Origin: Streptomyces sp. R28
GTDB lineage: Bacteria; Actinomycetota; Actinomycetes; Streptomycetales; Streptomycetaceae
NCBI RefSeq assembly: GCF_041052385.1
Contig: NZ_CP163439.1
Span: 2,035,001 to 2,099,000 of the forward strand
DNA: 64,000 nt
Direction of reading: 5' to 3'
Both the position numbers and the translations under genes were made by a program. This document shows positions 1-23,700 of this stretch, one piece after another (position 1 is the first letter of the stretch; each line of letters opens with the position of its first letter). The notes beneath the pieces are model-generated. The model was not told the DNA's origin. It saw only the letters and a list, made by a program, of their open reading frames with translations, and did no database searches.

Positions 1-13372
<13,372 letters not shown>

Positions 13373-13437
13373 AGTTGCTCTCTCTCACAGGTCTTCGGCC
13401 GGCCACCGTGGGCCGGGGCGTCGCCGCCGGGAGGGGA

Positions 13438-16083
13438 TCAGGCCTGGCCGGTGTGGCGGGCGGCCGCGCGCTGGGCTCGCCGGGAGGTGCGCGGCGCCTG
13501 GGCGGTGCCGTCGCCGCCCGGGGCCGTGCCGGGGGCGAGGCCCATCAGCTCGGCGAGGTTGTCCACGAAGGACCGGATGGTGGGGAACTCGACGAAGGAG
13601 GCGGCCGGGACCTCGAAGCCCAGCTCCTCGCCGAGCTTGGCGACCACCTCGATGAGCACCAGGGAGTCGAGGCCCAGGTCGAAGAGGTTGGTGTCGAGGG
13701 CGGCGAGGTGCCGGCCGCCGAGGACCTTGCCGATCGCCTCGGTGACGTAATCCCGGATCAGGTCGACGTTCTGCTGCGGGTCGGCCGGGTCGAAGCGGGC
13801 GATCAGCCGGTCCGCGGCCGGTGCCGCCTCGCTCCGGGGACCGTGAGCGCCGGGCTCCGCCCAGTGCCGCCGGCGCGCGAAGCGGTGGGTGGGCAGGGGC
13901 ACCCGGCGGATGTCCCGGCCGGTGTGCACGGCCGCGAAGTCGAGGTCGGCGCCGAGCACCCACTGGTCGGCGGCGAGGGTGAGCAGGTGGGTGAGGCCGC
14001 CGGGTTCGCCGTCCGGTGGGGTGAGGCGGACCGCGTGCCGGCCGGTGCCGTCGAGCAGCGCGTCCAGCGATGCGGTCGCGTCGGCCTGGCCGGTCCAGAC
14101 GGCGGGATCGCGGCCCTCGTCCTCGGTCATCCAGCGGCCGGTGCGCGGCGATACGACGGGCAGCCGGGGCGGGGCGACGCGGTGCGGGGCGGTGCCGCGG
14201 GCCAGGGCGAGGGCGTCGGCGAGCGGGAGGGCCTCGGAGAGGGCGGCGGCCGTGGCGAGGCCGGTGCCGGTCGCGGCGAGGCCGGCCGGTGCGACGCCCC
14301 AGGCGGTGAGGGCGCCGGCGAGGGCGTACTCGTGGCAGCAGGCGGCGACCGCGTCGTCCTCGGCGAGGAGGGCCTCGGCCTCGCCTGGGCGCCCGAGGGC
14401 GGCGGCGCAGGCGTCGGCGGCGTCCCGGTAGGCGGGCACCGACGCGTACAGCTCGGCCGTGTCGGCCGGGGCGGCGCCGGTGCCGGTCAGGACGAGGACG
14501 GGGGCGCTCGGCTCGCGTCCGGTCACGCCTCGGCGAATGCGCTCCTCGTCGCCGAGGGCGAGCGCCATGGCCGCGGAGCGGGTGCTGCCGGCGACCAGGG
14601 CCAGCCGGTGGGTGTGGGCGCGGCGGCCGAGCCCGAGGGTCTGGGCGACGGCGGCCGGGTCGAGGCCGGGGTGGGCCCGCAGATGGCGGGCCAGGGCGGC
14701 GGCGGTCTGGCCGAGGGCGTCCTCGGAGCGGGCGGAGAGGACCAGCAGCTCCGGCCGGCTCTCCTGCGGGACCTGATCGCGGGCCGGGCCCTCCTGGAGG
14801 ATCACATGGGCGTTCGTACCGCCGATGCCGAAGGAGCTGACGCCGGCGCGCAGCGAGCCGGTCTCGCTCTTCCAGTCGGTCTTCTCGGTGTTGACGAAGA
14901 ACGGGCCGGCGGCGAAGTCGATGTCCGGGTTGGGCTCGTTGAAGTGCAGGCTGGGCACCAGGGTGCGGTGCTCCAGCATCAGCGCGGTCTTGATCAGGCC
15001 CGCCATGCCGGCGGCCGTGTCCAGGTGCCCGATGTTGGTCTTCACCGAGCCGAGCGCGCAGTACCCGGTGCGGTCGGTGCCGTCGCGGAAGGCCTCGGTG
15101 AGGGCGGCGACCTCGATGGGGTCGCCGAGCGGGGTGCCGGTGCCGTGCGCCTCGACGTAGCCGATGGTCTCGGGGTCGACGTCGGCGACGTCCTGGGCGT
15201 CGGCGATGACGGCGGCCTGCCCGGAGATGCTGGGCGCGGTGTAACCGGTCTTGGCGGAGCCGTCGTTGTTGATGGCGGAGCCCTTGATGACGGCGTGGAT
15301 CCAGTCGCCGTCGGCGAGGGCCTCCTTGAGCCGCTTGAGGACGACCGCTCCGGCGCCGCTGCCGATCACGGTGCCGCGGGCCTCGGCGTCGAAGGCGCGG
15401 CAGTGGCCGTCGGGCGAGAAGATCATGCCTTCCTGGTACTGGTAGCCCTGGCCCGGCGGGTTGAGGTGGACCGCGCCGACCAGGGCCATGTCGCACTCGC
15501 CGCCGAGCAGGGCGAGGCAGGCTGTGTGCACGGCGACCAGCGAGGTGGAGCAGGCGGTGTTGATGTTGACGCTGGGGCCGGTCAGGTTGAGCTTGTACGA
15601 CACCCGGGTGGCGAGGAAGTCCTTGTCGTTGGCGAGCATCAGCCGGTAGTGGTCCACGGAGGACGCGGCCCGGTAGCGCTCGCCCAGGTTGTGCAGCAGG
15701 TAGGTGTTCATGCCGGCGCCGGCGTAGACGCCGATGTGGGCGTCGGTGCGCTCGGGGTCGTAGCCGGCCCGTTCCAGGGCCTCCAGGGCGCACTCCAGGA
15801 AGACCCGGTGCTGCGGGTCGAGGATCTCGGCCTCGTCCTGGGTGAACTGGAACAGCTCGGAGTCGAACAGGTCGGTACCGGGGATGGTCTGGGCGGCCTT
15901 CACATAGCGCGGGTCGGCCAGCCGGGCGGCGGGCACGCCGGCGGCGAGGAGTTCCTCGTCGGTGTACCGGGTCAGCGTCTCGCGGCCTTCACTGAGCACG
16001 TCCCAGAAGCGGTCGACGGAGTCGGCGCCCGGGAAGCGGCAGGCCATGCCGATGATGGCGACGTCGGAGTCGGAAAGCGTCAT
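13438..16083 (-). CDS. KS-ACP polyketide synthase (first extension module after the formylglycine loader) with a decayed AT
   Basis: An 881-residue protein starting at ATG with AGGAG about 10 bases upstream, 24 bases after the cyclodehydratase stop. The KS is residues 7-425, with Cys in INTACSTSL, EAHGTGT and NIGHLD. The ACP serine is in LGLDSLV near residue 808. No reductive domain is present, so the product is a beta-ketoacyl thioester. Residues 530-720 look like a shrunken acyltransferase: the position of the GHSxG nucleophile motif reads ATGTGLA. KS features such as DPQHR resemble KSs of NRPS/PKS hybrids. Extending formylglycine once without reduction gives the substrate the neighbouring cyclodehydratase would need for a 5-substituted oxazole. 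The C terminus is Arg/Ala-rich. It probably corresponds to OzmQ (from memory). Confidence 0.9.
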   Translation of the reverse strand: MTLSDSDVAIIGMACRFPGADSVDRFWDVLSEGRETLTRYTDEELLAAGVPAARLADPRYVKAAQTIPGTDLFDSELFQFTQDEAEILDPQHRVFLECALEALERAGYDPERTDAHIGVYAGAGMNTYLLHNLGERYRAASSVDHYRLMLANDKDFLATRVSYKLNLTGPSVNINTACSTSLVAVHTACLALLGGECDMALVGAVHLNPPGQGYQYQEGMIFSPDGHCRAFDAEARGTVIGSGAGAVVLKRLKEALADGDWIHAVIKGSAINNDGSAKTGYTAPSISGQAAVIADAQDVADVDPETIGYVEAHGTGTPLGDPIEVAALTEAFRDGTDRTGYCALGSVKTNIGHLDTAAGMAGLIKTALMLEHRTLVPSLHFNEPNPDIDFAAGPFFVNTEKTDWKSETGSLRAGVSSFGIGGTNAHVILQEGPARDQVPQESRPELLVLSARSEDALGQTAAALARHLRAHPGLDPAAVAQTLGLGRRAHTHRLALVAGSTRSAAMALALGDEERIRRGVTGREPSAPVLVLTGTGAAPADTAELYASVPAYRDAADACAAALGRPGEAEALLAEDDAVAACCHEYALAGALTAWGVAPAGLAATGTGLATAAALSEALPLADALALARGTAPHRVAPPRLPVVSPRTGRWMTEDEGRDPAVWTGQADATASLDALLDGTGRHAVRLTPPDGEPGGLTHLLTLAADQWVLGADLDFAAVHTGRDIRRVPLPTHRFARRRHWAEPGAHGPRSEAAPAADRLIARFDPADPQQNVDLIRDYVTEAIGKVLGGRHLAALDTNLFDLGLDSLVLIEVVAKLGEELGFEVPAASFVEFPTIRSFVDNLAELMGLAPGTAPGGDGTAQAPRTSRRAQRAAARHTGQA

Positions 16084-16107
16084 GGTGCGGGTTCTCCTGC
16101 TCGGGTG

Positions 16108-17310
16108 TCAGCTCAGCCGTATGCCGAGGTCGGCGGCGACGGATCGCATGTCGAGGAAGCTGCGGGCGACGAAGCGGGCGGCGTCCTCGGAGGCGTCCAT
16201 GCGCTGGAAGAGGTCGACGAGGCTGCGCTCGTGCTCGTCGCGGTCGCCCTCCCCCGCCGCGATCTCCTTGACGACCCTGCCGAGCCGGTCCTCGACGTCG
16301 GCGAGGTCGAGCGAGCGCGGGAACTTGATGCTGAAGGTGTTGCGGTCGTAGGAGGCGTTGCGCTTGACGGACCGCACGTGGCTGGCCGCGTTGAGCTTGT
16401 AGAACATGCAGTCGAAGTTGGAGAACGAGTAGTAGTTCAGCAGCGGGAAGAGCGTGCAGTGGGTCTCCAGCGGCGAGGACTGGTACAGGCCCTTGGCGCG
16501 CAGTTCCTCCACGATGCGGTCGGGGTCGTACTCGTGCCGCATGGCGATGAACGGGAAGACGATCTTCGGCAGGTTCTCGTCGTCGTCGAAGAGGAGCTCC
16601 TCCAGCTGCCCGGCGAAGAGCGTGTCGGTGAGCCGCTCGCCGAACGTCTTGTAGAAGCCGCGCACGATCTCCCGGACGTTGGACTCCATGGTGAGGATCT
16701 GCTGCGGGTCGGCGCACAGCGCGATGTAGGGGATCTTCTGCCGGTAGGCCATGAGGATCGCGCGGAGCACGAAGAAGGTGCGGCAGGAGACGCAGGGCAG
16801 CTTCTCGTCGAGGTACTTGCCGGGCTGCTTCGGCGCGGGGCGGTTGAACACCTCGCGCATCATCAGCTTGATGTTGTCGTCGTCCGCGTCGAGGACGAAC
16901 GTCGCCGGGATCTTCTCCCGGGCCAGCGCGATGTTCTGGGCGGCGTGCACGCTCTCGAAGGGCACGTCGAAGGTGAAGGCCAGCACCCGCTTGCCGTACT
17001 CGTTGACGAACTTGTCCAGCATGTACGTGCTGTCCTTGCCGCCGCTGTACATGAACAGGCAGTCGTACTCGCCGGCGCCGGGCTGCGCCTGCTGGAACTC
17101 GGTGAACACCTCGCTGGTGTAGCGGTAGTTGACGAGCAGGTCCTCGGCGAAGTCCAGGTTGCACAGGTTGCACACCCCCTGGTCGTCGAGCACCACTCCC
17201 GGATGGCCGGCCTTGAGTGAGCAGACCTGGCAGCTGGACACGGAACCCCCTGGTGTGACGGACGGATCGGGTTGTGCGGTGGGTGTGGCGAAATCGTGGC
17301 GGCCGGTCAT
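16108..17310 (-). CDS. N-type ATP-pyrophosphatase cyclodehydratase, oxazole ring formation
   Basis: A 400-residue protein whose ATG overlaps the stop of the upstream formylglycine-loading NRPS (ATGA). The P-loop SGGKDST, near residues 100-106, marks the N-type ATP pyrophosphatase fold shared with asparagine synthetase, NAD synthetase and ThiI-like enzymes. Two N-terminal CxxC-like pairs (CQVC, CNLC) and a later CVSC suggest zinc or metal binding. In oxazole polyketides such as conglobatin and oxazolomycin, a homologue of this kind is proposed to activate the amide oxygen with ATP and close the oxazole on formylglycyl-beta-keto-ACP. The position between the formyl-Gly loader and the KS-ACP protein fits that role exactly. 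Direct biochemical assignment remains inference. It may correspond to OzmP (from memory). Confidence 0.87.
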   Translation of the reverse strand: MTGRHDFATPTAQPDPSVTPGGSVSSCQVCSLKAGHPGVVLDDQGVCNLCNLDFAEDLLVNYRYTSEVFTEFQQAQPGAGEYDCLFMYSGGKDSTYMLDKFVNEYGKRVLAFTFDVPFESVHAAQNIALAREKIPATFVLDADDDNIKLMMREVFNRPAPKQPGKYLDEKLPCVSCRTFFVLRAILMAYRQKIPYIALCADPQQILTMESNVREIVRGFYKTFGERLTDTLFAGQLEELLFDDDENLPKIVFPFIAMRHEYDPDRIVEELRAKGLYQSSPLETHCTLFPLLNYYSFSNFDCMFYKLNAASHVRSVKRNASYDRNTFSIKFPRSLDLADVEDRLGRVVKEIAAGEGDRDEHERSLVDLFQRMDASEDAARFVARSFLDMRSVAADLGIRLS

Positions 17311-20300
17311 GAGCGCCGCCCCCTGCGGTCGCGGCGGCGGGCGAGCGCCGCCGTGTCCCTGGAGCGCCTGGGCCGGGCCGCGGCGGCCGCGGCGGGGCCG
17401 TCGGCCTCGGCGTCGGCGACATGGGCGGCCATGGCCCGCACGGTCGGGTGGCCGAACATGTCGAGGCGGGTGACCTGGAGGCCGAGCCGCTCGCGCAGGG
17501 TCGCCACCACGGACGTCAGGCGCAGCGAGTCGCCGCCGACGTCGAAGAAGTTGTCCTCGGCGCCGACCCACTCCAGGCCGAGCGCCTCGCACCAGACCTC
17601 GGCGATGCGCCGCTCCAGGTCGGTGCGGACGGCCGCCGCGCCGCCCGCGACGCGGACGACGTCCGGCTTGGGCAGGGCCCCCCGGTCGACCTTGCCGTTC
17701 GGGGTGAGCGGCAGCCGGGGCAGGACGACCAGGGCGGAGGGAACCATGTAGGCGGGCAGGCGCTCGGCCAGGGCGGCGCGCAGCCCCGCGGTGTCCAGCG
17801 GGCCGGCCGGGCCGACCAGGTAGCCGGCCAGGCGGCGTTCGCCGGGCCGGTCCTCGCGGACTACGGCGACGGCGGCGGTGACGCCGGGCAGTCCGCTCAG
17901 GGCGGACTCCACCTCGCCGAGTTCGATCCGGTAGCCGTGCAGCTTGATCTGGCCGTCGATCCGCTCCAGGTACTCCAGGCGGCCGTCGGGCAGGTGGCGT
18001 ACCAGGTCGCCGGTGCGGTAGGCGCGGCCGGTGCCGCCGCCGGGGGCGGTGACGAAGCGTTCGGCGGTGAGCTCGGGCCGGCCGAGGTAGCCGTCGGCGA
18101 CTCCGTCGCCGGACAGGTACAGCTCGCCGGGGATGCCGGGCGGTACCAGGACGCCGCGCTCGTCGACGACGTGGCAGCGGGTGTTGCCGATGGGGCGGCC
18201 GATGGTGGCCGCCTCGCCGGGCGCCACCCGGTCCACGGTGGACCAGATGGTGGTCTCGGTCGGGCCGTACATGTTGTACAACGCGCCGACGCGGGGCGCG
18301 AGTTGTGCGGCCAGCTCGGGCGGCAGCGGTTCGCCGCCGCACAGCGCCCGCAGCACCGGATCGCCGCTCCAGCCGGCGGCGAGCAGCATCTGCCAGGTGG
18401 TCGGGGTGGCTTGCAGGACAGTGGGCGCGGAGCATTCCACGCGCTCGCGCAGGGCGACGCCGTCGGCGGCCTCGGCAGCGGACAGGATCTCCACGGTGCC
18501 GCCCCGCACCAGCGGCAGGTACAGCTCCAGGCCCGCGATGTCGAAGCACACGGTGGTCAGCGCGAGCAGCGAGTCCCGGGAGCCGAAGCCGGGCCTGCGG
18601 GCCATCGTCCAGAGGAAGTTGACCAGCGCCCGGTGGCCGACCTGGACGCCCTTGGGCAGGCCGGTGGAGCCGGAGGTGTAGATCACGTAGGCGGGACTGT
18701 CCGGGTCGGAGCGGTCGAGGGGGACTGCCGGTGGCCCGGCGGTGAGCGCCGTGGAAACCGGTACCGGGGTGACCGGGAACTCCGCCAGGGTGCCGCCCAG
18801 CGTCTCGTCGGTCACGACCAGTCGGGCGCCGGAGTCCTGGAGCATGTGACCGATCCGGGCGGGCGGGTAGATCGGGTCGATCGGCACGTAGGCGGCGCCG
18901 GTGCGCAGGACGGCGAGCAGGCTGACCAGCAGTTCGGGCGAGCGCTCCAGGTAGACGCCGACGAGCGTGCCGGGGCCCGCGCCGAGGCCGGCGAGGTGCC
19001 GGGCCAGCCGGTCGGCGGCCTCGTCGAGTTCGCCGTAGCTGAGGGCGCGGTCCTGGAAGCGGACGGCGGTGGTGTCCGGTGCGGCGCAGGCGATGTCGGT
19101 GACCAGCCGGCTCACGGTCTCCTGGCGCGGATACTCCTCGTCGGTGTCGTTCCACCGGCCGAGCAGCAGCTCCCGCTCCTCGGGTGCGAGCAGGTCGGCG
19201 GTGCCGAGCGGGCGGTCGGGGTCGGCGGCGAGGGCGTCGAGGAAGGCCGCGAAGTGCCCGGCGAGCCAGCGCTCGTGGTCCGCGGTCAGTCCGGCGCCCG
19301 CGTGGAAGCCGACGGCTCCGTCGGCGTCGATGCGGATGGTCAGCGGCCGGTCACCCGGTTCGGCCGCGCCGCCGGGCAGTACGACGGCGACGGGCAGCCC
19401 GGTGCGGGCGGCGCCGGTCAGGTCCGGGTGGCGCAGGGGCACGTCACGCCGGTACGGCGTTGCGTCCCGGAGTGCGTCGAGTGCGGTGCCGATCAGCTCG
19501 GTGAGGCCGGCCAGGGGCAGGGCGAGCAGCCCTTCCGGGGCGTGCAGGGGCACGTCGGACGCCAGGATGCGGGAGGCGGCCGGGGAGGCCGAGGAAGCCG
19601 CCCGTGGGACGGTCACGGCGACGTGCCGCTCGTCGCCCCGGGTGAGCCGGGTGAGGAAGGCCAGGGCGGCGGCGAGGGCCGTCCTCTCGGGCCGCGTTCC
19701 CCGCTCGCGCAGGGCCTCGGGCAGCGGGACCGGGCCCGCCGGGCGGGCGACCGGGGTCAGCGGGCCGAATCTCGGCGGGAGCACCGGCCGCAGCGACCGC
19801 AGGGCGCGCAGCCAGCGGCGCTCCTGGCGGTGGGCGGCGCGGGCGGCCTCCGCCAGTTCGGCCACGGCCGGATCGGGCAGGTGCGGGAAGCGGCCGCCGA
19901 GTTCCCGGGCCAGGGCGAGGAGGTCGAGCCGTTCCCCGGAGAGGGCGGCGAGGTCGGTGAGGCGGACGTCCCGGTCGCCGGTGGCCACGGTGAGGGCGTC
20001 GGAGCCGACGTCGACGACGGTGCCGGGCTCGGCGGTGGAGGGCCGGTCGGTGACCTCCACGGCGCGGACCGCCAGCAGGTCGTCACCGCGGGCGAGCAGC
20101 GCCGTGCCGAAGTCGTTGCGGCGGCGCCCGAACGCGGTGGCCCGCACCAGTGCGTCCAGTTCGGCGGCGGGCTGGCGCCAGTCGAACACACCGCCCCGGG
20201 GCAGGCCGTCGTAGCGGCCGTGGTAGGTCCGCAGGCCCATGTCCTGCGGCGTGCGGGTGGCCGTGCCGGCGGCCAGTTCGTCGACGAGTTCGGCGAAGGA

Positions 20301-20789
20301 CTCGACACCCGCCTCGAAGCAGGCGACGTCGAGGTCGTGCACCGTGGCCGCCGGGTCGACGGGCACCGTGCGCTGCTTGAGCACGTCGCCGCTGTCGGCC
20401 TCCAGGTGCATCACGTGCCAGGTGACGCCGTGCTGCTTGTCGCCGTCGAGGATGGCCCAGCTGGTGGCGAACAGACCCGCGTGCCTGGGCAGCGGACCGT
20501 CGTGGAAGTTGACGGGCAGCCGGGTGGGCAGGGCGAGCACCTCCTCCGGGAGCATCCGGAGGTTGGCGATGCTGAACAGGTAGTCGAAGCGCAGCGGGGC
20601 CAGCCGCTCGGCGAGGTCCGCGCCGAACGGTACGGCGGGCAGCCCCTCCCCCTCGGCCCACTCGAGCAGCTCGGCGGACGGGGACACCACGGCGGCCACC
20701 GTGTGTCCGCGGGCCACGAGCAGCCTGGTGCACTCGACGAGGAGGGTCTCCTCGCCGATCACGACACAGCTGAACGGCTCGGCAGTCAT
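17307..20789 (-). CDS. NRPS loading protein: formyltransferase-A(Gly)-PCP
   Basis: An 1160-residue protein. Its ATG overlaps the stop of the giant PKS (ATGA), and its own stop overlaps the cyclodehydratase start, so translation is probably coupled. Residues 1-190 are a formyl-tetrahydrofolate-dependent formyltransferase (FHDGPLPRHAG), followed by an Fmt C-terminal-like segment. Residues about 310-540 resemble the decayed second half of a condensation domain. The A domain spans about 540-1010 (YTSGSTGLPKG near 704, YGPTETT). The specificity positions read DILQLGMIWK, indicating glycine. The carrier has GGDSL near 1082. Role: activate glycine, bind it as a thioester and N-formylate it to prime the assembly line. 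The architecture recalls OzmO and LgrA-type initiators. No KS or TE is present. Confidence 0.92.
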   Translation of the reverse strand: MTAEPFSCVVIGEETLLVECTRLLVARGHTVAAVVSPSAELLEWAEGEGLPAVPFGADLAERLAPLRFDYLFSIANLRMLPEEVLALPTRLPVNFHDGPLPRHAGLFATSWAILDGDKQHGVTWHVMHLEADSGDVLKQRTVPVDPAATVHDLDVACFEAGVESFAELVDELAAGTATRTPQDMGLRTYHGRYDGLPRGGVFDWRQPAAELDALVRATAFGRRRNDFGTALLARGDDLLAVRAVEVTDRPSTAEPGTVVDVGSDALTVATGDRDVRLTDLAALSGERLDLLALARELGGRFPHLPDPAVAELAEAARAAHRQERRWLRALRSLRPVLPPRFGPLTPVARPAGPVPLPEALRERGTRPERTALAAALAFLTRLTRGDERHVAVTVPRAASSASPAASRILASDVPLHAPEGLLALPLAGLTELIGTALDALRDATPYRRDVPLRHPDLTGAARTGLPVAVVLPGGAAEPGDRPLTIRIDADGAVGFHAGAGLTADHERWLAGHFAAFLDALAADPDRPLGTADLLAPEERELLLGRWNDTDEEYPRQETVSRLVTDIACAAPDTTAVRFQDRALSYGELDEAADRLARHLAGLGAGPGTLVGVYLERSPELLVSLLAVLRTGAAYVPIDPIYPPARIGHMLQDSGARLVVTDETLGGTLAEFPVTPVPVSTALTAGPPAVPLDRSDPDSPAYVIYTSGSTGLPKGVQVGHRALVNFLWTMARRPGFGSRDSLLALTTVCFDIAGLELYLPLVRGGTVEILSAAEAADGVALRERVECSAPTVLQATPTTWQMLLAAGWSGDPVLRALCGGEPLPPELAAQLAPRVGALYNMYGPTETTIWSTVDRVAPGEAATIGRPIGNTRCHVVDERGVLVPPGIPGELYLSGDGVADGYLGRPELTAERFVTAPGGGTGRAYRTGDLVRHLPDGRLEYLERIDGQIKLHGYRIELGEVESALSGLPGVTAAVAVVREDRPGERRLAGYLVGPAGPLDTAGLRAALAERLPAYMVPSALVVLPRLPLTPNGKVDRGALPKPDVVRVAGGAAAVRTDLERRIAEVWCEALGLEWVGAEDNFFDVGGDSLRLTSVVATLRERLGLQVTRLDMFGHPTVRAMAAHVADAEADGPAAAAAARPRRSRDTAALARRRDRRGRRS

Positions 20790-23700
20790 CGTCCGCCTCC
20801 TTCGGACTCCCCGCGCTGGGAGAGCAGTTCGGCCAGCAGCTCGTCGACGGCTGCGTCGGACAGGCCCGCGACCAGGCGCTCGGCGTCGCCGGCCGGGGCG
20901 GGTTCGGGCGCTGCGGGGGTGGTGGGCTGGGGAGTGGTGACGGGGGTGACGGGGGTGACCGGGGTGACCGGGGTGACCGGGGTGTCGGCGGTTTCGGGGG
21001 TTCCGGGGCTGTGCGCCCGGGCGCCGAAGTGACCGGCCAGCTGACGGATGGTGATCCGCTCGAACAGCAGGGTCGCCGGCTGGGGGCCGTAGACCGCTTC
21101 CAGGGCGCGGGTCAGTTCAAGGACGACGAGCGAGTCCACGCCGTAGTTCTCGAAGGTGAGGTCGGGGTCGAGCCGGTCGGGGGTCATCTCCAGGACGCGG
21201 GCGAAGACGTCCGTCACCTGGCGCAGGGTGTCGTCCTGGGCGGCCGGGGAGACGGGGGCGGCCGGGGCAGTCGGGGCCACGGCGGAACCCGGCGCCGGGG
21301 GCGGGGCCGTGGTCCGCCTCGGCTCGTGCCCGGTCGCGGGAGCAGGCCCGTCGCCGGGCACCACGCCGTCGCTGACGGCCGCGATGACGCTCTGGAAGGC
21401 CGGTCCGGCCTCCGTCGTCGGGGCGGCCGCGCTGATGTCCGTGAAGCCGCACGCGGCCAGCGCGTCCCGCCACTGGCGCTCGCTCGCCAGCGGGGAGCGG
21501 GGCATGCGCTGCTCGGGGTCCGAGAACACCCACCAGCCGGCCGTCAGGCCGAAGACGAGCGCCAGTTGGTGGCGCGCCCGGGTGCCCTCCACCAGCAGCA
21601 GGGCGCCGCCCCGCCGCAACAGCCGCTTGGCCCCGGTCAGCGTGTCGGACAGCCGCCGGGTGGCGTGCAGGACGTTGGTGGCGAGCACCATGTCGTGGGC
21701 GCCGGGGGTCATGCCCTGCCCGGCCGGGTCGGCCTCGATGTCCAGCACCTCGAAGCGGGTGAAGGGGTACTGCGCGCCGAAGCGGTTCCTGGCCTTGCGG
21801 ACGAAGGCCGGGGAGACGTCCGTGAAGACGTACTCGATGCCGTCGCCGTAGGGGGCGAGGGCGGCGAGCACGGCCGCCGTGGTGCCGCCCGTGCCGGCGC
21901 CGATCTCCAGGATCCGCACCGGTGCGGCGGGGTCGGCGGCCCGGCGGGCCTCGACCTGCTCGGCCACGAGCCGCGCCACCTCCCCGTTGCAGCGGTCGGT
22001 GACCGGGTCGCCCCGGTAGACGGCGGCCACCCGCTCGGCGGAGCCGTCGGGGAAGAGGATCTCCATGGCGGGGCGGCGGCCGGTGAGCACGTCGGGCAGC
22101 GCGGTCAGGCAGTCAGCGAGGAGCGTGACGACCGGCGCGAGGGAGGGGTGACGTTCCGTCAACCGGCCCAGCTCGGCGATGAGTTCCTCTTCGGGTTCGG
22201 TGCTGCGGCCCGTCGGGCGCAGACGGCCGCCGTCCGTGACGGTCAGCCGGCCCGCCTCGGCCAGCATGTCCAGCTGCGCTTGGAACAGCGCGGCGTGCTC
22301 GGGCACCACGCCCAGCCGGGCCGCGAGTTCCTCCCGGGACGCCTCGCCCGCACCGGACAGCCCGGCCCGGTCGAGCACCGACGCCAGCAGGCGCAGCGCC
22401 AGGTCCTCCGCCTCGGCGACCGCACGCTGGTGCGCGGCCAGTTCACGGTCGGCGCCGGGCACGCCCGGGAAGCGGACCTCGGGCAGCGGGTCCGGCGCAC
22501 CGCCCGGCAGGACGCTGAGGGTGCGGTCGGGGTCGATGCCGAGGTTGTCCAGGATGGGCCGGTCGGCGTCCAGGGCGAACACCTGGGGCAGCCCGGCCGC
22601 GAGGGTCCGCTCGACGACGGTCATGCCCTGCTCGGCGCTCAGCGGCCGGATGCCGGCGGCGCCGAAGCGGCGCAGCACCCGCTCCCGCTCCGGGTCGCCG
22701 CCCGCGTGCCAGTAGCCGAGGTTGAGGACCCTTACCGGGAAGGGCAGGGTGCGGGCGGCGTGCAGGGCGAAGGCGTCGGCGAAGGTGCAGCCGGCGGCGT
22801 AGCCGGCCTGGCCGTGGTTGCCCTCGAAGGCGACGCCGGACGAGTAGAGGAGCGCGAAGTCCAGCGGCACCTCGCGCACCGCGTGCAGCAGGCTCCAGGT
22901 GGAGTCGGTCTTGGACTCCAGGGCGGTCCGCAGCGCGTCCTCCGGCAACTCCCTCAGCACCTGGTTGACCAGCACCATCGCGGCGTTGATCACCCCGTGC
23001 AGGGCGCCGAACTCCTGTACGGCGAGGTCGACGGCCTCCTTCAGCGCGTCCGGGTCGGTGGCGTCGAGGGCGAGGTAGCGGACCTCGGCGCCCGCCTTCT
23101 CCAGCTCCGCGACGGTCTGCCGCCGGGTCTCGTCGAGCGGGGAGCGGCCGACCACGACCAGCTTCGCCCCGTAGGCGCGGGCCAGGTGCCGGCAGGTGTC
23201 CCGGCCGACGGCGCCGAGCCCGCCGACGACCAGGTAGACGCCGCCCGGGCGGAACCGGGGTGCGGCGGCGGGCAGTTCGACCCGCTCCAGGGTGCGCACC
23301 CGGCGGACGCCCGCGCGCAGCGACACCGGCACCGGCCGGGCCGGGAACGGCTCGGCCACGATCGCGTCGGCAGCCTGGGCGGCCTCCGCCGCACGTACGT
23401 CGACGAGCGCCACGCGCAGCGCGGGGAACTCCTTGGCCGCGACGGCGGCCAGGCCGGCGGTCCCGGCGGCCCACGGGGAGGAGTCGTCGCCCGCCTGGAG
23501 CGGGTGGACGTCCGTGGTGACGACCTTCAGGCGTGTCTCGCGCTCCAGCAGGCCGTGCCGCGCCAGCGCCCGCACCAGGCGGTACAGGGCGACCGGGCCC
23601 CGGTCGGTCAGGGCGCGCAGTTCGGGGCGGCCGGCGGGCTCGCGCCCGGGGGCCGTGGCGAGGAAGTAGACCAGGTCCGGTGCGCCGGATCCGGCCAGGG

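Noticed and set aside
13910..14495. Functional acyltransferase in the KS-ACP protein
   Set aside because: The GHSxG nucleophile motif is absent and the segment is too short for an intact AT.
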